From assembly GCA_010015655.1 (NCBI GenBank), contig ML976718.1, positions 372,001 to 436,000 of the forward strand: a stretch of DNA of 64,000 bases, in the 5' to 3' direction. Source of the DNA: Bimuria novae-zelandiae CBS 107.79 (lineage: Eukaryota > Ascomycota > Dothideomycetes > Pleosporales > Didymosphaeriaceae). How positions within the stretch are numbered: the stretch's first letter is position 1; the number at the start of each line of letters is the position of its first letter. The translations under genes were made by a program, and so were the position numbers. Under the pieces are notes generated by a model. That model worked only from the letters and a program-made list of their open reading frames with translations. It was not told the DNA's origin and searched no databases. Positions 36,001 to 46,225 of the stretch are shown piece by piece.

Positions 36001-39000
36001 TAATACCTTTAGTATTAATAACATGTCCTAGAAACTCTAGTTCTATAATATAAAATTTATATTTCTTAAGTTTTAATTATAAGTTAGTAATATTTAGTAT
36101 TTATAGTACTATTTATACGTGTTGCATATAATCTTTTTCCTCTTTAGAGAATATTAGGATATTATTAAGGTAGGTAATTATAAATATATTAAAATAGTTC
36201 CTTAGTATATTATTAATTATTACTTAAAATGTTGCTAGTACGTTCGTGAGTCTAAAGGTCATAACTTAGTACTTAAATAGTCTATATTTAGTTTAAAAGG
36301 CTATCTTCTACTTATTACCTGCTACTATTTATATAAGGTAGTATCTGTCTTATAGGTCGAATTACGTAAATATCTTAGCACGTCCTAGTCTATCTCGAAA
36401 TTCTTATATATTTAGTAGTAGGTATTTATTTTTAATTATTATATTGTTTAGCTTCCTATAGTTAATATATAGAAGTTGTGTTCTATCTTTCTTTATAACG
36501 AATATTAAGGGTAATACTACTAGTAATTCTAATTTACGTATTTATTACTTCCTAAGGGCTTTCTTTAGGAATTTACGTGTCTATTAGAGTTCCTTTTCGC
36601 TCTATCTATATAGTAGTCTAAAGGGCGGCGTTTTTCCCTCTTCGAGAATAATGCGATAATCTTAGTATATATGCTTAGAAAGGGCTTTTACTCCTTTCTC
36701 TTCCTAAAATAAATAACTCTATTCTTTATATTTATTAGAAATGTTAAGAGGTGTGCTATTTTCTTTATACTTATACTTTATAACCTAGTAGTCCCTACTA
36801 GCATTTACTAAGTTAATTTTGTGTTTATTAACTTCCTATTATGAGATTATATTATTAATAGCTCTCTTATATATTATTATATTTTATTAATGCGTAGGCT
36901 TTGCTTATAATACATAGTTATAGTACTTAAAAGATAGCTTTTTTTATTAATCGTAGGGTTATACTTCCTTAACTAGGATAATCTTAAAATTACATCGTAA
37001 TTAGCTTTCTTAATAATGTTAAGGGTAATTAATTCCTAGTGTCTATAAATCGTAAAGGTAGTTTTGACCTCGTATTTAATTATTACTTTACTAGGCATTA
37101 GTTATCTATTTGCGATATAGATAGTATAGGGCATGGCCTTCTTGCGCTCGTAGAGTTCTGCTCTATTAAGTGCTTTTTTTAATATATAGTTTTCCTGTGC
37201 TCCTAAGACTAGCATAGCTTTTATTTATATTTCTTTAAGCTATACTAGTAGCTTAATTAATACCTAACTATTAGTAGTATTTACTTCTTTAAAGGCGTTT
37301 TCCCGCCTAAGCCTAGGTCTAAAAAAGACATTTTCTTTATTACTAGCTCTATAGATTTACGGTGTCCTTCTTTATTCTTTTCCTAAGGCTATTATTAAGC
37401 CTTTATTACAGAAGCTTTACTGTCTTTTTTCTTTATTACTAATTTAATCCTAAGGGTTGTAGTTCTTTTTAGTATGTGATTAAATCTATACTTTCCCTTT
37501 TACTCTCTATATTTCTTATAGTTAGGGTATAAATATATTTGTTATATATCTAACGCGCATTTTCTATTAACTAATAGTAATATTACTTAGTTTATTACTT
37601 AGTTAAAGTATAAAAAGTATCGTGTCTTGCATTTATCCTAAAGATAAATATTATAATTAGTAATAAGGTAGTTAAACTACTGCTATTTATATTAGTAATA
37701 TATTTAGGGAAAGTAGCTATATTCCTTAGATTAGTAATAAAAGGTATATTAATCTTTTCTATAAAGGGTCTATTGTATAGCACCGTGCGTAGGGTTGCGG
37801 TGGTCCAGGTTATACTGTAGTTTGTAGTTTAGGTTTTTGTTTAGGTACTTCTTCTTAAGGTCTTTATAGGCGTAATAATAGTCCGCTATTTCACGTACTG
37901 CTTTGTTAACTAGATTAGGTTAGTAAGTATAGTAAAATGCTACTATATAGTCTTATTATTTTATTACTATAAAACTGAAATCTCCTACCTTTAGTTAATG
38001 TTCCTTTAAAAAGTTAAAAATATTTATTATCTTATTAGTAACTACTTTACTCTAGCTAGGGTAAAGTATAAGAGATTAAAATATTAGCTCTTTCTCTTTC
38101 TTATCTAAACCTTTATATGCATCCTCGTAGAGTCGTAAGTTAAGTAACCCTAATTATTCTAATTCTTTATTATAGATATTAATTTATTTAATAGTATTTA
38201 TTATTTATTATTCTTCGTTAGTTATTTCTTTCTTATTAATAGTTAGTACGTGTAGCTGCCTGGCGATCTTGTTCTTAGCTCTGCAGTTTCTGGCTATATA
38301 GTCTAGTTTACTATATACATAATAAAGTCGTACCCTAGTCCCTTACTTATAGGTTCTATCTAGGGTACGTCCTTATTTAGGCTTATAAAAGCCTTTTGCC
38401 TTTCTTATTCTTTTCTCTATTACGTTAACTTAATAGTACTAGATTCCTTCTCTAGGTTAGTAACTATAATTAGCTTAGGTTTTCTGCTATAGCTACTACT
38501 TAAGGTTATAATAGTTATCCTTTATTATAGGTAGTCTATAGTCTTTTTTATTTTAGTTCCAGCATAGGTCTTACTCTAGTTTATACTATTTATTATTAAT
38601 TTAAGTTACTTTTACTATAAATTCTTTTAAGGTATTAGTTTTTACTCCACTACGCAATAGTTCTTTGTATATTTATTATTTTAATCCCTTTTAAAATATA
38701 GTTATGAGACTATTATTATTTTAGGTAATTTAATTAGCGGTCTTGCAGAATTCGGATTTATATTTAGCTACTAAATAGGTTTATTTAAGTTATTAGATAT
38801 TTCGTTTAGCGATAGCTTTCTAGTTAATAATTTTAAAATATTATTTAACCTTAGTGTAGAAAGTATTATAATTTTTTATAATCTTATTTATAGCGTCGCC
38901 TTCTATATTAGCTCTGGCTAGATATTAATTAATATAAGGATAAATCTATTTAAAAGCATCTCCCTTTATATAAGTAAAAGTAAATATAGTCTTACCTATA

Positions 39001-39220
39001 TCCTCGTATTCATTCTTTATTCTATAAAAGTATAGGTTAAGTTGCAAGATCTATAGTTCCGTGTAATTACGTTTACTATAGAAGAAGTTAGGCTTCCTGT
39101 AGAAGCTTTTTATTTCTTTTTTAGCTATAGTAATACCTATTCCTTTAGGAGTATCTATTCTAGTATTTATTATATTAGTAAAAAAGGTATCGTTAACGCT
39201 TATGTTAAGGATGTTTAAAA
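33042..39220 (-). pseudogene. gag-pol of gypsy C, broken
   Basis: Leftward coding remains run from the gag knuckle (about 38.3 kb) through RT (about 36.1-36.5 kb) to integrase (about 35 kb). The integrase keeps SIDFI-like AIDFII and KDPATGISYN motifs. Catalytic RT aspartates are replaced by Asn. Stops are dense. A 223-bp solo LTR interrupts it at 34376-34598. Confidence 0.75.
34376..34598. mobile_element. Solo LTR, not RIP-mutated, inside gypsy C
   Basis: A 223-bp block of normal base composition begins TGTCAGATTG and ends ATCGGACA, giving TG..CA ends. It is flanked by a perfect 5-bp duplication AATAT (34371-34375 and 34599-34603). The surrounding gypsy C is extremely AT-shifted, whereas this block keeps many CpA sites. 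The features fit a solo LTR left by recombination of a later retrotransposon, or a small non-autonomous element; no internal region is present. Confidence 0.8.
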
Positions 39221-39652
39221 TATTAAATTCTAAAAGGGTAGCTAGTCCTAAAGGGCTAAGGTTAGTTCTTAGGTAAAAGTATTAGTAATATAAGTAAGGA
39301 GTGCAATGATAGCGTACGCTTATTACTAGGGCGTTAGTATTAAAGGTATTTATAATATAATTAAATTAATAAGGTTGCTTCTTAGATATAAATAATATAT
39401 TAATAAATAGGTTAAATATATAATAATAGAAGACTATTATCGCGTTCCTATATACATAACTAATCCCACGAATCCCAGGAGTCCTAAGAGTCCCAAAGTC
39501 CCACGTGCCAAGATACTTCTGGGACGCCCGATATTTCTAGAACGCGTGACTAAGTTACGTAATTCGTGGCTAAGTTATGAATCTTGGCTGGTCGCACGGA
39601 TAAGTGTCTATGCCCCGCCTCGCATTATGTTAGGTCTTAACAGATCCTAATA
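39221..39652 (-). repeat. 5' LTR of gypsy C (right copy)
   Basis: 432 bp, partner of 32610-33041; less AT-shifted in its right half. Followed by ATACT target duplication. Confidence 0.87.
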
Positions 39653-41165
39653 ATACTTAGCTAGACTTATAAATTAAATAATTTAAAAGATTCTATAGCT
39701 AGCGCGTGCTTTATAAGGATTCTATTAAAATCTTTACCTAGTATAAGCTTATAAAGGAGACACGACAGACATACGGTATACTAGATATAGATATTTATAA
39801 TTTTAATAAGAAAGACTTCATGATAGGGGTTGCCTCTATATCTAAAGTAGTGACTAGCTTAGATACTATAGGGAGGGCTATATATCTATAGCCTAGTAAT
39901 TAAGACTATATTACGACAATTAAAGCTATCTGCGTAGCTAGGTAGTCTATACTACCCTTTATTATTCTACCTAGTAAGCTTTACTAGGCTAGCTAGTATA
40001 CTAACCTACCTACTAGCTAAGTACTAGCTATTAGTAATAATAACTAAATAATAAATAACTTAAGGTTTGCTTAGCTAAAGTACTTTAATTAATATATAAA
40101 GTCTTATATAGTAGGCACCTAGTGGCTACTTATTTTAAATAGCTATAGTAGCTACGCTACCCCTAAGTTTAATTAGTACTATAAAATATATAGGATTATT
40201 AGTCTCTATATACCTACCTACACGAGCCACCTCTTATAGCCTCTAGATATTAGCTATTTCTCACCGCTCAAGACAGCGTACGGACATGAGGTGACTAAGC
40301 TGGCTAGACAAGGTGTTTATTATGTAGATAAGGAAGAGTTCCTATCAATCTACCCACGTATACGTAGGGCTGTCTTCACAGAGCGGAACATCAAGGCTGG
40401 CTTTCAAGCGGCAGGGCTGGTGCCTCCTTGTCCCGATCGGGTCCTCTCATGCCTGACTGTAGTTAGGACACCGTCACCACCACAGATAGTTGCTGAGACA
40501 GCATGGACAGCTGGGACGCCTCACACTACTACTCAGGTCGAGCAACAGGCTAGGCTTATACGTACTTATTTGCAGCGATAGTCTTAGAGCTCTATAAGTT
40601 AAGCTATTAAGTAGCTTATTAAAGGCTATTAGCTTATAATAAACTTAATAATAATTTTAGTAAAGGAAAATAGAAGGCTATAAATAGCTAACTATTAACG
40701 TAGATAAAGGCCGGGCAGGCGTAAATAATATATTACCTTTAAAGGGGCTCTACAGGCTAAGGAAGGTCGAAGGCTTGCTGTAGAGGCTGAAAGGGTGCTC
40801 GAGCAGGTAGAGCAGGACCATGCAGGACGATTACAAGCACTACCTAGATGCAGCAACTGCTATGAGCAAGACTACACAAGGACTTAGTATAGACAGAGAT
40901 CGTAGCTATTATATAAATCTATTTATAAAAAATTTAACTATTACGTTGTTGAGCTATCGTGCAGAAAGCCGCGTCGGTCTTGGTGGGGTGGCCAGGTTAC
41001 TGATCTGGCCAGGTTACTGATCCGATACGTTAATAGGAACAGTTTACAAAGCCCTACTAAAATCCTAACACAAGACTTCTTCCTGCAGGATTTTGACGAG
41101 GTTCGAATCAAACTCATCCTGGCGCCTCTGGAGAGGAGGGGGGTAATGTGATAGACTAGAGCCTA

Positions 41166-42482
41166 CTGTGGTATCAGGCAAAAGTGAGGTGAGTGGCCCG
41201 CGCACAACAGGGGTATCGCCAAGATGCCGAGCCATGTAAATTTCGCACGCTTGTCCTCTTTTATGTATAAATTTTAGTACCTAGTATGACCACCTTTCGC
41301 ATTAATTACAGCCTGGCATCTAGCTAGTATGCTCTTAACAAGCTCCCTAAATACTTTACTTCTAATTAAGTCCTACGCTTCCTGTATAATATCACGTAGC
41401 TAGCTATATATACGCTACTTACCCTTAGGTAGATTAAAATAATACTACTTAATATAGTCCTTTATCTTATTCTACACTACCTTAATTAGGTTAAGATCTG
41501 GCGAGAACGCTAGCTAAAAGATAAGGTGAATTTCTTTTAATTAAAGCTCTTTAATTATGTAAGTAGCAGCGTGCCCAGGAGCGCTATCTTACATAAATTA
41601 AAGATATAGATTAAGGCGTAGCTATCCGTAAACGAGAGGTATAACTCTCTTATAATAGCTTTCCTTATTAATACTCTTCTATTCCTTCTTCTAGAACACT
41701 AATGGCCCCTTTATTATATCTAAGAAGCAACCCTAGAATATCTAGCTACGCTTCTTACGTAGTTTTTTAACAATATAGAAGGGATCTAATTCCTTTCTAG
41801 GACGCCTAGTAACCTACTTCTTATAATACTAGTTACTAGTTACCTAAGTTTCGTTACTTTAGAGGATTATATACTACTACTAAAGAGACTAGTTAGCGTA
41901 AGCTTTTGCCTACGCAAGGCGTAGCTAACGATTCTTCTTAGTAAGAGAAGGCTTAGTAAAAGTAACATGGTAAGTATACCCCCTACTTTATAAAATATTC
42001 TAAATTACGTATTTACTAACGCCCTAGTAAGCAAAGGGACCCTCTATAAGGCGTAGGAAACTTATCTACCTCCCCTTTTAAAAGGATTTAATAAATTCTT
42101 TAAGCTAGTTTACTTATTTATTTATAAGGGAGAGTAAATAACTAGTGCGCTTTTTTAGCGTAACACGTACGCTAGTAATTACGTAGGTAACTTATTTTTC
42201 TAAGACTTTAAGAAGGTTAGTAATAAATAGGTAAGTGTGCCTAGCTAGACGCAAGGTGCGTATCTGGAGGCGTTGGTCGCAAGTGAGGTATCGACGAGTT
42301 AGTGTTAATGGGGGAGACATTGTGGTGATGTTGTGGTGGACAGCACACGACAGAGGTACAAGCATGATCATATAAATTACATAGAGCTAATGGTATTTCT
42401 GTTTAGTGGCGTCCGTTTTGTATCGAGTCAGGCATCCCTGCTGTGCGCGGGCCACTCACCTCACTTTTGCCTGATACCACAG
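41166..42482 (-). mobile_element. Tc1-type element inside the gypsy A LTR, RIP-damaged
   Basis: The inverted ends start CTGTGGTATCAGGCAAAAG at 41166 and match the complement ending at 42482 over about 45-50 bp. TA duplicates flank (41164-41165, 42483-42484). Length 1,317 bp. The interior is AT-shifted but the inverted ends are well preserved and nearly RIP-free. Confidence 0.87.
41250..42240 (-). pseudogene. Tc1 transposase remnant
   Basis: Minus-strand reading shows FSPDLNLIKVV near 41490, then RSKVFRELVKSILARCQAV and NAKGGHTRY at the C-terminus (about 41280-41320), the usual Tc1 end. In-frame TAG/TAA stops throughout. Inactive. Confidence 0.72.
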
Positions 42483-42689
42483 TAGTTAGTGTATTGTTCC
42501 TCGGTGGAACCCTCGGTCCTTTTCGGCGCGCTAAGATCCGATGGAAGCTTCCCGAACACAGCACCCCCAAGGTACATAAAATGGAGCATGAGTGTAAGAT
42601 GGCGTCTTTATCGAATATAATCCTGTCACCAGGCATCGGCAACCTTTGCGCAGCTCCTTACACTAGCGTTAGTAGTAGCTAAATTAGTA

Positions 42690-44110
42690 ACTATACTATA
42701 CTAGGGTAAAATAAAGCTTTTACTTCCTATTTAGCTATATCTAAAATTTCTCTTAACTACTTTGTAAGCGCTTACTTTTATATTAAATACTTATTAAGTA
42801 CCTTTATATTAATAAAGTAATTATAAAATTTACTAAACGTACATTAGAAAAAGTAATAGTAATAATTAAACTAAAACTTATACTTAAAGGCTATTAAATC
42901 TAGTATTTAGTAAATAATAAGGTAATACTTAATTAGCTTTTTTATACTTATAGTAAAAAATGTATTAATTTAATTAAAATTACTAACGCTAACGCTACTA
43001 GTAAATTTTTAATTTTAATAAAGCTTATCTCTATTACCCTTATATTTAATAAGGATACTACTAAAGAAAGACTTTTTCTAACTAGCTATGATATTATCTA
43101 GGATAATAACCTTTTTAATATAATACTTATACTTAAATATTTTAAATCTAAAGGCGTCGGCTGCGCTAGAACTATTAGAATAATAAAATAATAATAAAGG
43201 AGATTTTCCAGTAGGCTATAAAGGTAGAACTTTAGATAAGTAGCGCACCTATTGCCTGCAAAAAGTTGTCTAAAAAGCGCTTTAATAGTAATCTTATATA
43301 TCTTAAAACGCACGCTTAATAGTTCCTAAAATAGGGAGAAATATACTAGGCGCTATTAGCGTTAAAAATACTAAAAGTAGTTTAAAACAATAATTAAGTT
43401 ATTCTATTTATTAGTATAGTTATAAGTTATAAGTATTAATGTTATTTTTTTTAGTATGGTGTTAACTTTCTTATAGTTACTTAGTACGTTAAAATGGTTT
43501 ACTAATGCTTTAAAATAGTATTAAATAATAAAAAGATCTTTATAGACGCCTTTAATAATAAGCTTATTAAGTTATTAAAGATTTTAATAATAATAATAAA
43601 TAATTATAATACCTATAAAAGCAAAGTTAATTAATTTAATTAGTATAAAAATTACTTTTTTATTTTATAAGCTAAATAGCGTATTTACTATCTTTTACTT
43701 TACTTTTTATTTAATTTAGCACTAAATAACGCTTATAGGCTATTATTATACTTATTCTAACTATTAATAAAAAGGGTAGGTTATGAAAACTTTTTATATA
43801 TTTTAATTAAGTAGCTTTTCGAGCACGGAAGCTGACTTTATAATAGCAGTAATAAATGTTAGCACGTAGACGATATCGTCAGCAACGCTGGCAGCTCCCA
43901 TACGTCTACAAGGCTGTTTGCAGAGGCGAAGACTTGTGTATCTTGTGCGACGCCTGGGCGTAAAAAGCACAACTCACGGCTTCCACGGCAGCCTCTTACA
44001 ACAACTTCTAGCAATCGTAAAGCTCCTCTACGTACTTCGCGCATTACTTTTAGCTGTAAGGCGTGTAGGCTACCTTTATATAGCTAAAGAAGCGTCTTAA
44101 GTGCTAGTAA
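42690..44110 (+). pseudogene. piggyBac-like transposase remnant (DDE_Tnp_1_7), RIP-damaged
   Basis: Plus-strand fragments read as a piggyBac-class transposase in order: FTKRTLEKV (the FxGRxxxK block, near 42830), GYxIxYLxNNxYI-like sequence, DNNLFNIILILKYF followed by SKGVGCARTIR (near 43130-43180; first residue of the DN pair kept), and further on LYFLFNLALNNAYRLLLYL (near 43690-43750). The C-terminal end (43860-44100) is much less mutated and keeps a Cys-rich motif, CVSC and CKAC about 45 residues apart, as in piggyBac C-terminal domains. Frame was followed by eye through stops. TTAA target duplications or end repeats were not identified, so element borders are unknown. Confidence 0.68.
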
Positions 44111-46225
44111 GAGCACCTATAGCGCTATTAAATAATTATATTAAAAGATACCTCTTAAAGCTAAATTATTAAGTAGTTTATTAAAAAACTAGAAGAAATT
44201 AAGTCTTTATATAAATCTATATATAAATCTAATCTTTTTTAGTGTTTGTTAGAAGTTAGAGCAAAACTCCGATTAGCCATTTTAATATAGCCCGTGTACG
44301 GCAGATTTTGGCCATGCGGGGGATAGTCCTCGTGGCCACCAAAAGCGCATCATCAGTCACATGCGCCGCCATAATCATGAAGTGTACCAAAGTTCGCAAC
44401 CTCCATTGACGCTTGCAAACTTCACCCTCGGGGTTCGGTAACAGCATATCGCAAAACGCCTGCTTACCGACTTTGGTATGACCCTTCATTACTCTCTATT
44501 TTGACACCGAGTGACCTGTGCACTGGTGGCTGTCGTTGTGTAGCACAGTCTGTGTGGGTGAGTGGACGAGGGAACAGGCTCGTTAACTCATCTAATTTCT
44601 TCCGTGCAACGTGGAGGAGACCTTTCACCAACTTGCGCTCTAGTACCCATTGTGACGACCTCATTGCTCACCACAAAACAGATACTGGTGAGGTCAAGGC
44701 CGGCAGAGCGTCACGTGGCAACGATACGGCACCTTCAGGGTCCCAAAGCCCCAGTTCCAGTCCGGCTACGAACGCCACCGCCGCTGCCTTTGATCCGAAG
44801 GCCTACGTCTAGTTAGCTCAACGAAGTTCGATATTGATCGACCTTTCCTATCTCGATGCTTGCTCTCCGTGAGCAAGTGACAGCGTTGCCAAGCTCTGTC
44901 ACCGCATGTTGTTCAAATTAACCGTAATATATGCCGCTCGGCTCATGGCCAACAACCCTGCAGCTATCATCTTCTTCGTATTACCAAGGCTCTCGGGAAG
45001 CGACACACTTTGAACGGTCATTTCACATCGCCTGCTTGTATTAAGCGGCTTCACGGACAGTTGATCTGCCCGTTAAGTCATGTTGTAACTAGCGGGCAAG
45101 GTGAGTCCGTCGTGCAGCTCGACTTCCTTCGTCCAGCAATATTTGCATCCCTCATATTCTATAATTGGTTCTCGTGTTTACTTCCAACCGTTCTTTATCC
45201 TGGCTATATTTCTGGTTCAATGTATTCGCTTGCAATTTCACGGTCACCCAATTGTTCTCTCGCTAAACTCTGCGTCTCCAATCAGAGATACTGAAAATAG
45301 TACCCGCGTTAATGAAGTTCGTATCACCGCAAAGATAGGGCACATGCATCGCCGTTGTGGGTCTTCGACCCATGCTTCCGAACAGAAGTGCATCGGCCCT
45401 ACCGCACGTTTTGGTGCGGATCAGATCAGGCAAAGGTCTGGACTCACAAGCTGCAATAACGATCAGCCCAGATATACGGACAGGTGTCTACAAAAGAAGG
45501 CTCCTTCATGCGTTGACTCGGCGAGACCCTGCATATGGTCCTAATAGAGAAAGCGAACTGCATTTGGGGTATCTTCATCAGCACAAAATCCAACGTCGTA
45601 TTTTCACCACAGATGAAGGGCGTGTCTATAGTCCCGAGTATAGTCAATTGCGCTTCCACGCCCCTAGGCACCACAAACAAAGTGTTTGACGCCCAAAGCT
45701 CGGGCCTAGCCCACCCAGATGCAATATCGAAGACTTTACATCCCTGCTTCGATCAGCTTCGGCGCAGGACGCCCATGGTCGCTCACCCCACGATCTTCGA
45801 GCGACCCATGTACTTTAGTGGTAGTCACGCTCAAACAGGGGCATCGATCGCTGTCCTATCAACCACCTTGCACACCATGCAATCTGTTACTTGTCGGAGT
45901 TGTCTAGCCTCTGGTGCAAAAGGACAACGTTACGACGGATGACGCGGCATGCTTTATCCAAATTAGCGATACGGCATAGTCTAGTTGCCGTCACGCAGTG
46001 ACAGAGACTGGATGTGGATGGTTCATCCCCTTGCGGATTAGGTGGCAACCATGGTTCCTCCGTGCGAGACGTATATGAATATGGTTTCCGTCACCTCTTG
46101 GTGTCGATCGCATCAATACTCTACCTTACTCTACTGCGACCGTTCGTTACACTCTCCAACAATCTTGAACACTCCTAAGCAAGCACTGGTATCCACTTTG
46201 GACATTGGGGATCGTCAAGGACATC
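44111..46225. other. Transition from TE block to genic DNA; no gene supported
   Basis: AT-rich until about 44270, then normal composition. Short frames exist on both strands (the largest, 45101-45544 and 45535-45942 on plus) but lack motifs, coding-like composition or sensible splice partners. The last few hundred bases should hold the promoter of the repeat precursor at 46226. Confidence 0.5.

Larger units (their letters stand above)
32610..39652 (-). mobile_element. Complete Ty3/gypsy retrotransposon C, RIP-inactivated
   Basis: Two 432-bp LTRs (32610-33041 and 39221-39652) and a 5-bp target duplication ATACT (32605-32609, 39653-39657) define it. CTCCCCCCTCT just inside the left LTR is the complement of a polypurine tract, so the element reads leftward. 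Minus-strand remains: CCHC knuckle remnant near 38285-38330, RT motif with YRKLNN near 36440 and the catalytic box as YLNN near 36150 (both Asp changed to Asn), integrase with EDIAIDFI near 35000. It inserted into the pogo-like transposase gene. Very AT-rich. Confidence 0.87.
32241..40890 (+). pseudogene. pogo-like DDE_1 transposase with C-terminal zinc-knuckle remnant
   Basis: N-terminal part 32241-32604: MPPQPRTLQSSKEGRISLAI, a psq-type HTH and a CENP-B-like segment ending ISRFINT. It is interrupted by gypsy C and resumes at 39658. The C-terminal part has IYNFNKKDFMIGV (catalytic Asp), a DDE_1 middle, then TSHLLQPLDISYFSPLK-type sequence near 40230-40270 and an intact open stretch 40291-40581 with AGLVPPCPDRVLS. 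The same frame continues to 40849-40890, where CSNCYEQDYTRT and a following Tyr match a CX2CX4HX4C knuckle with His and last Cys both changed to Tyr by RIP-type transitions. Stops at Gln/Trp codons elsewhere. Inactive. Confidence 0.78.
32176..41030 (+). mobile_element. pogo/Fot1-like DNA transposon, split by gypsy C
   Basis: The left end ACGTGTCGGATTAGTAACC (from 32176) and right end (to 41030, reverse complement ACGTATCGGATCAGTAACC) are inverted repeats that also share CCTGGCCACCCCACCAAGAC. At the right end a 17-bp block (GATCAGTAACCTGGCCA) is duplicated in tandem. TA follows the right end; CA precedes the left, so the TA target duplication is imperfect. Inside is a DDE_1 (CENP-B/pogo class) transposase in two parts either side of gypsy C. 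The insertion lies within the 3' part of gypsy A, whose sequence resumes at 41033. Confidence 0.78.
23342..42662 (+). mobile_element. Truncated Ty3/gypsy retrotransposon A, split by later insertions
   Basis: Surviving pieces: 23342-23615 (end of RT and RNase H start, with a VLAQF-type motif and SKKNT before the break), 30263-32175 (rest of RNase H and integrase), 41033-41146 (3' end, polypurine tract GGAGAGGAGGGGGG) and a 3' LTR at 41147-42662. The protein reading joins across the gypsy B insertion: the AYFSKKNTPAE-type block breaks at 23611-23615 and resumes at 30258. Integrase motifs SDRGTQF and NSATERMN keep catalytic residues. The 5' LTR, gag and most of RT are missing; the element starts abruptly beside the Tc1 element. 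RIP stops throughout. Confidence 0.75.
41147..42662 (+). repeat. 3' LTR of gypsy A, interrupted by a Tc1-type element
   Basis: Starts TGTGATAG directly after the polypurine tract and, after removal of the Tc1 element (41166-42482 with one TA), continues from 42485 to about 42662 ending CTTACA, about 197 bp in all. Much of the right part is not RIP-damaged. No 5' partner is present, so the end is inferred from the TG..CA rule and the return of AT-rich sequence. Confidence 0.6.

Noticed and set aside
40291..40581. 96-codon ORF as a small host gene
   Set aside because: It is the preserved C-terminal part of the pogo-like transposase, in frame with sequence on both sides.
45101..45942. Overlapping plus-strand ORFs as a gene upstream of the repeat precursor
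   Set aside because: No motif, no consistent splice structure, composition not clearly coding.
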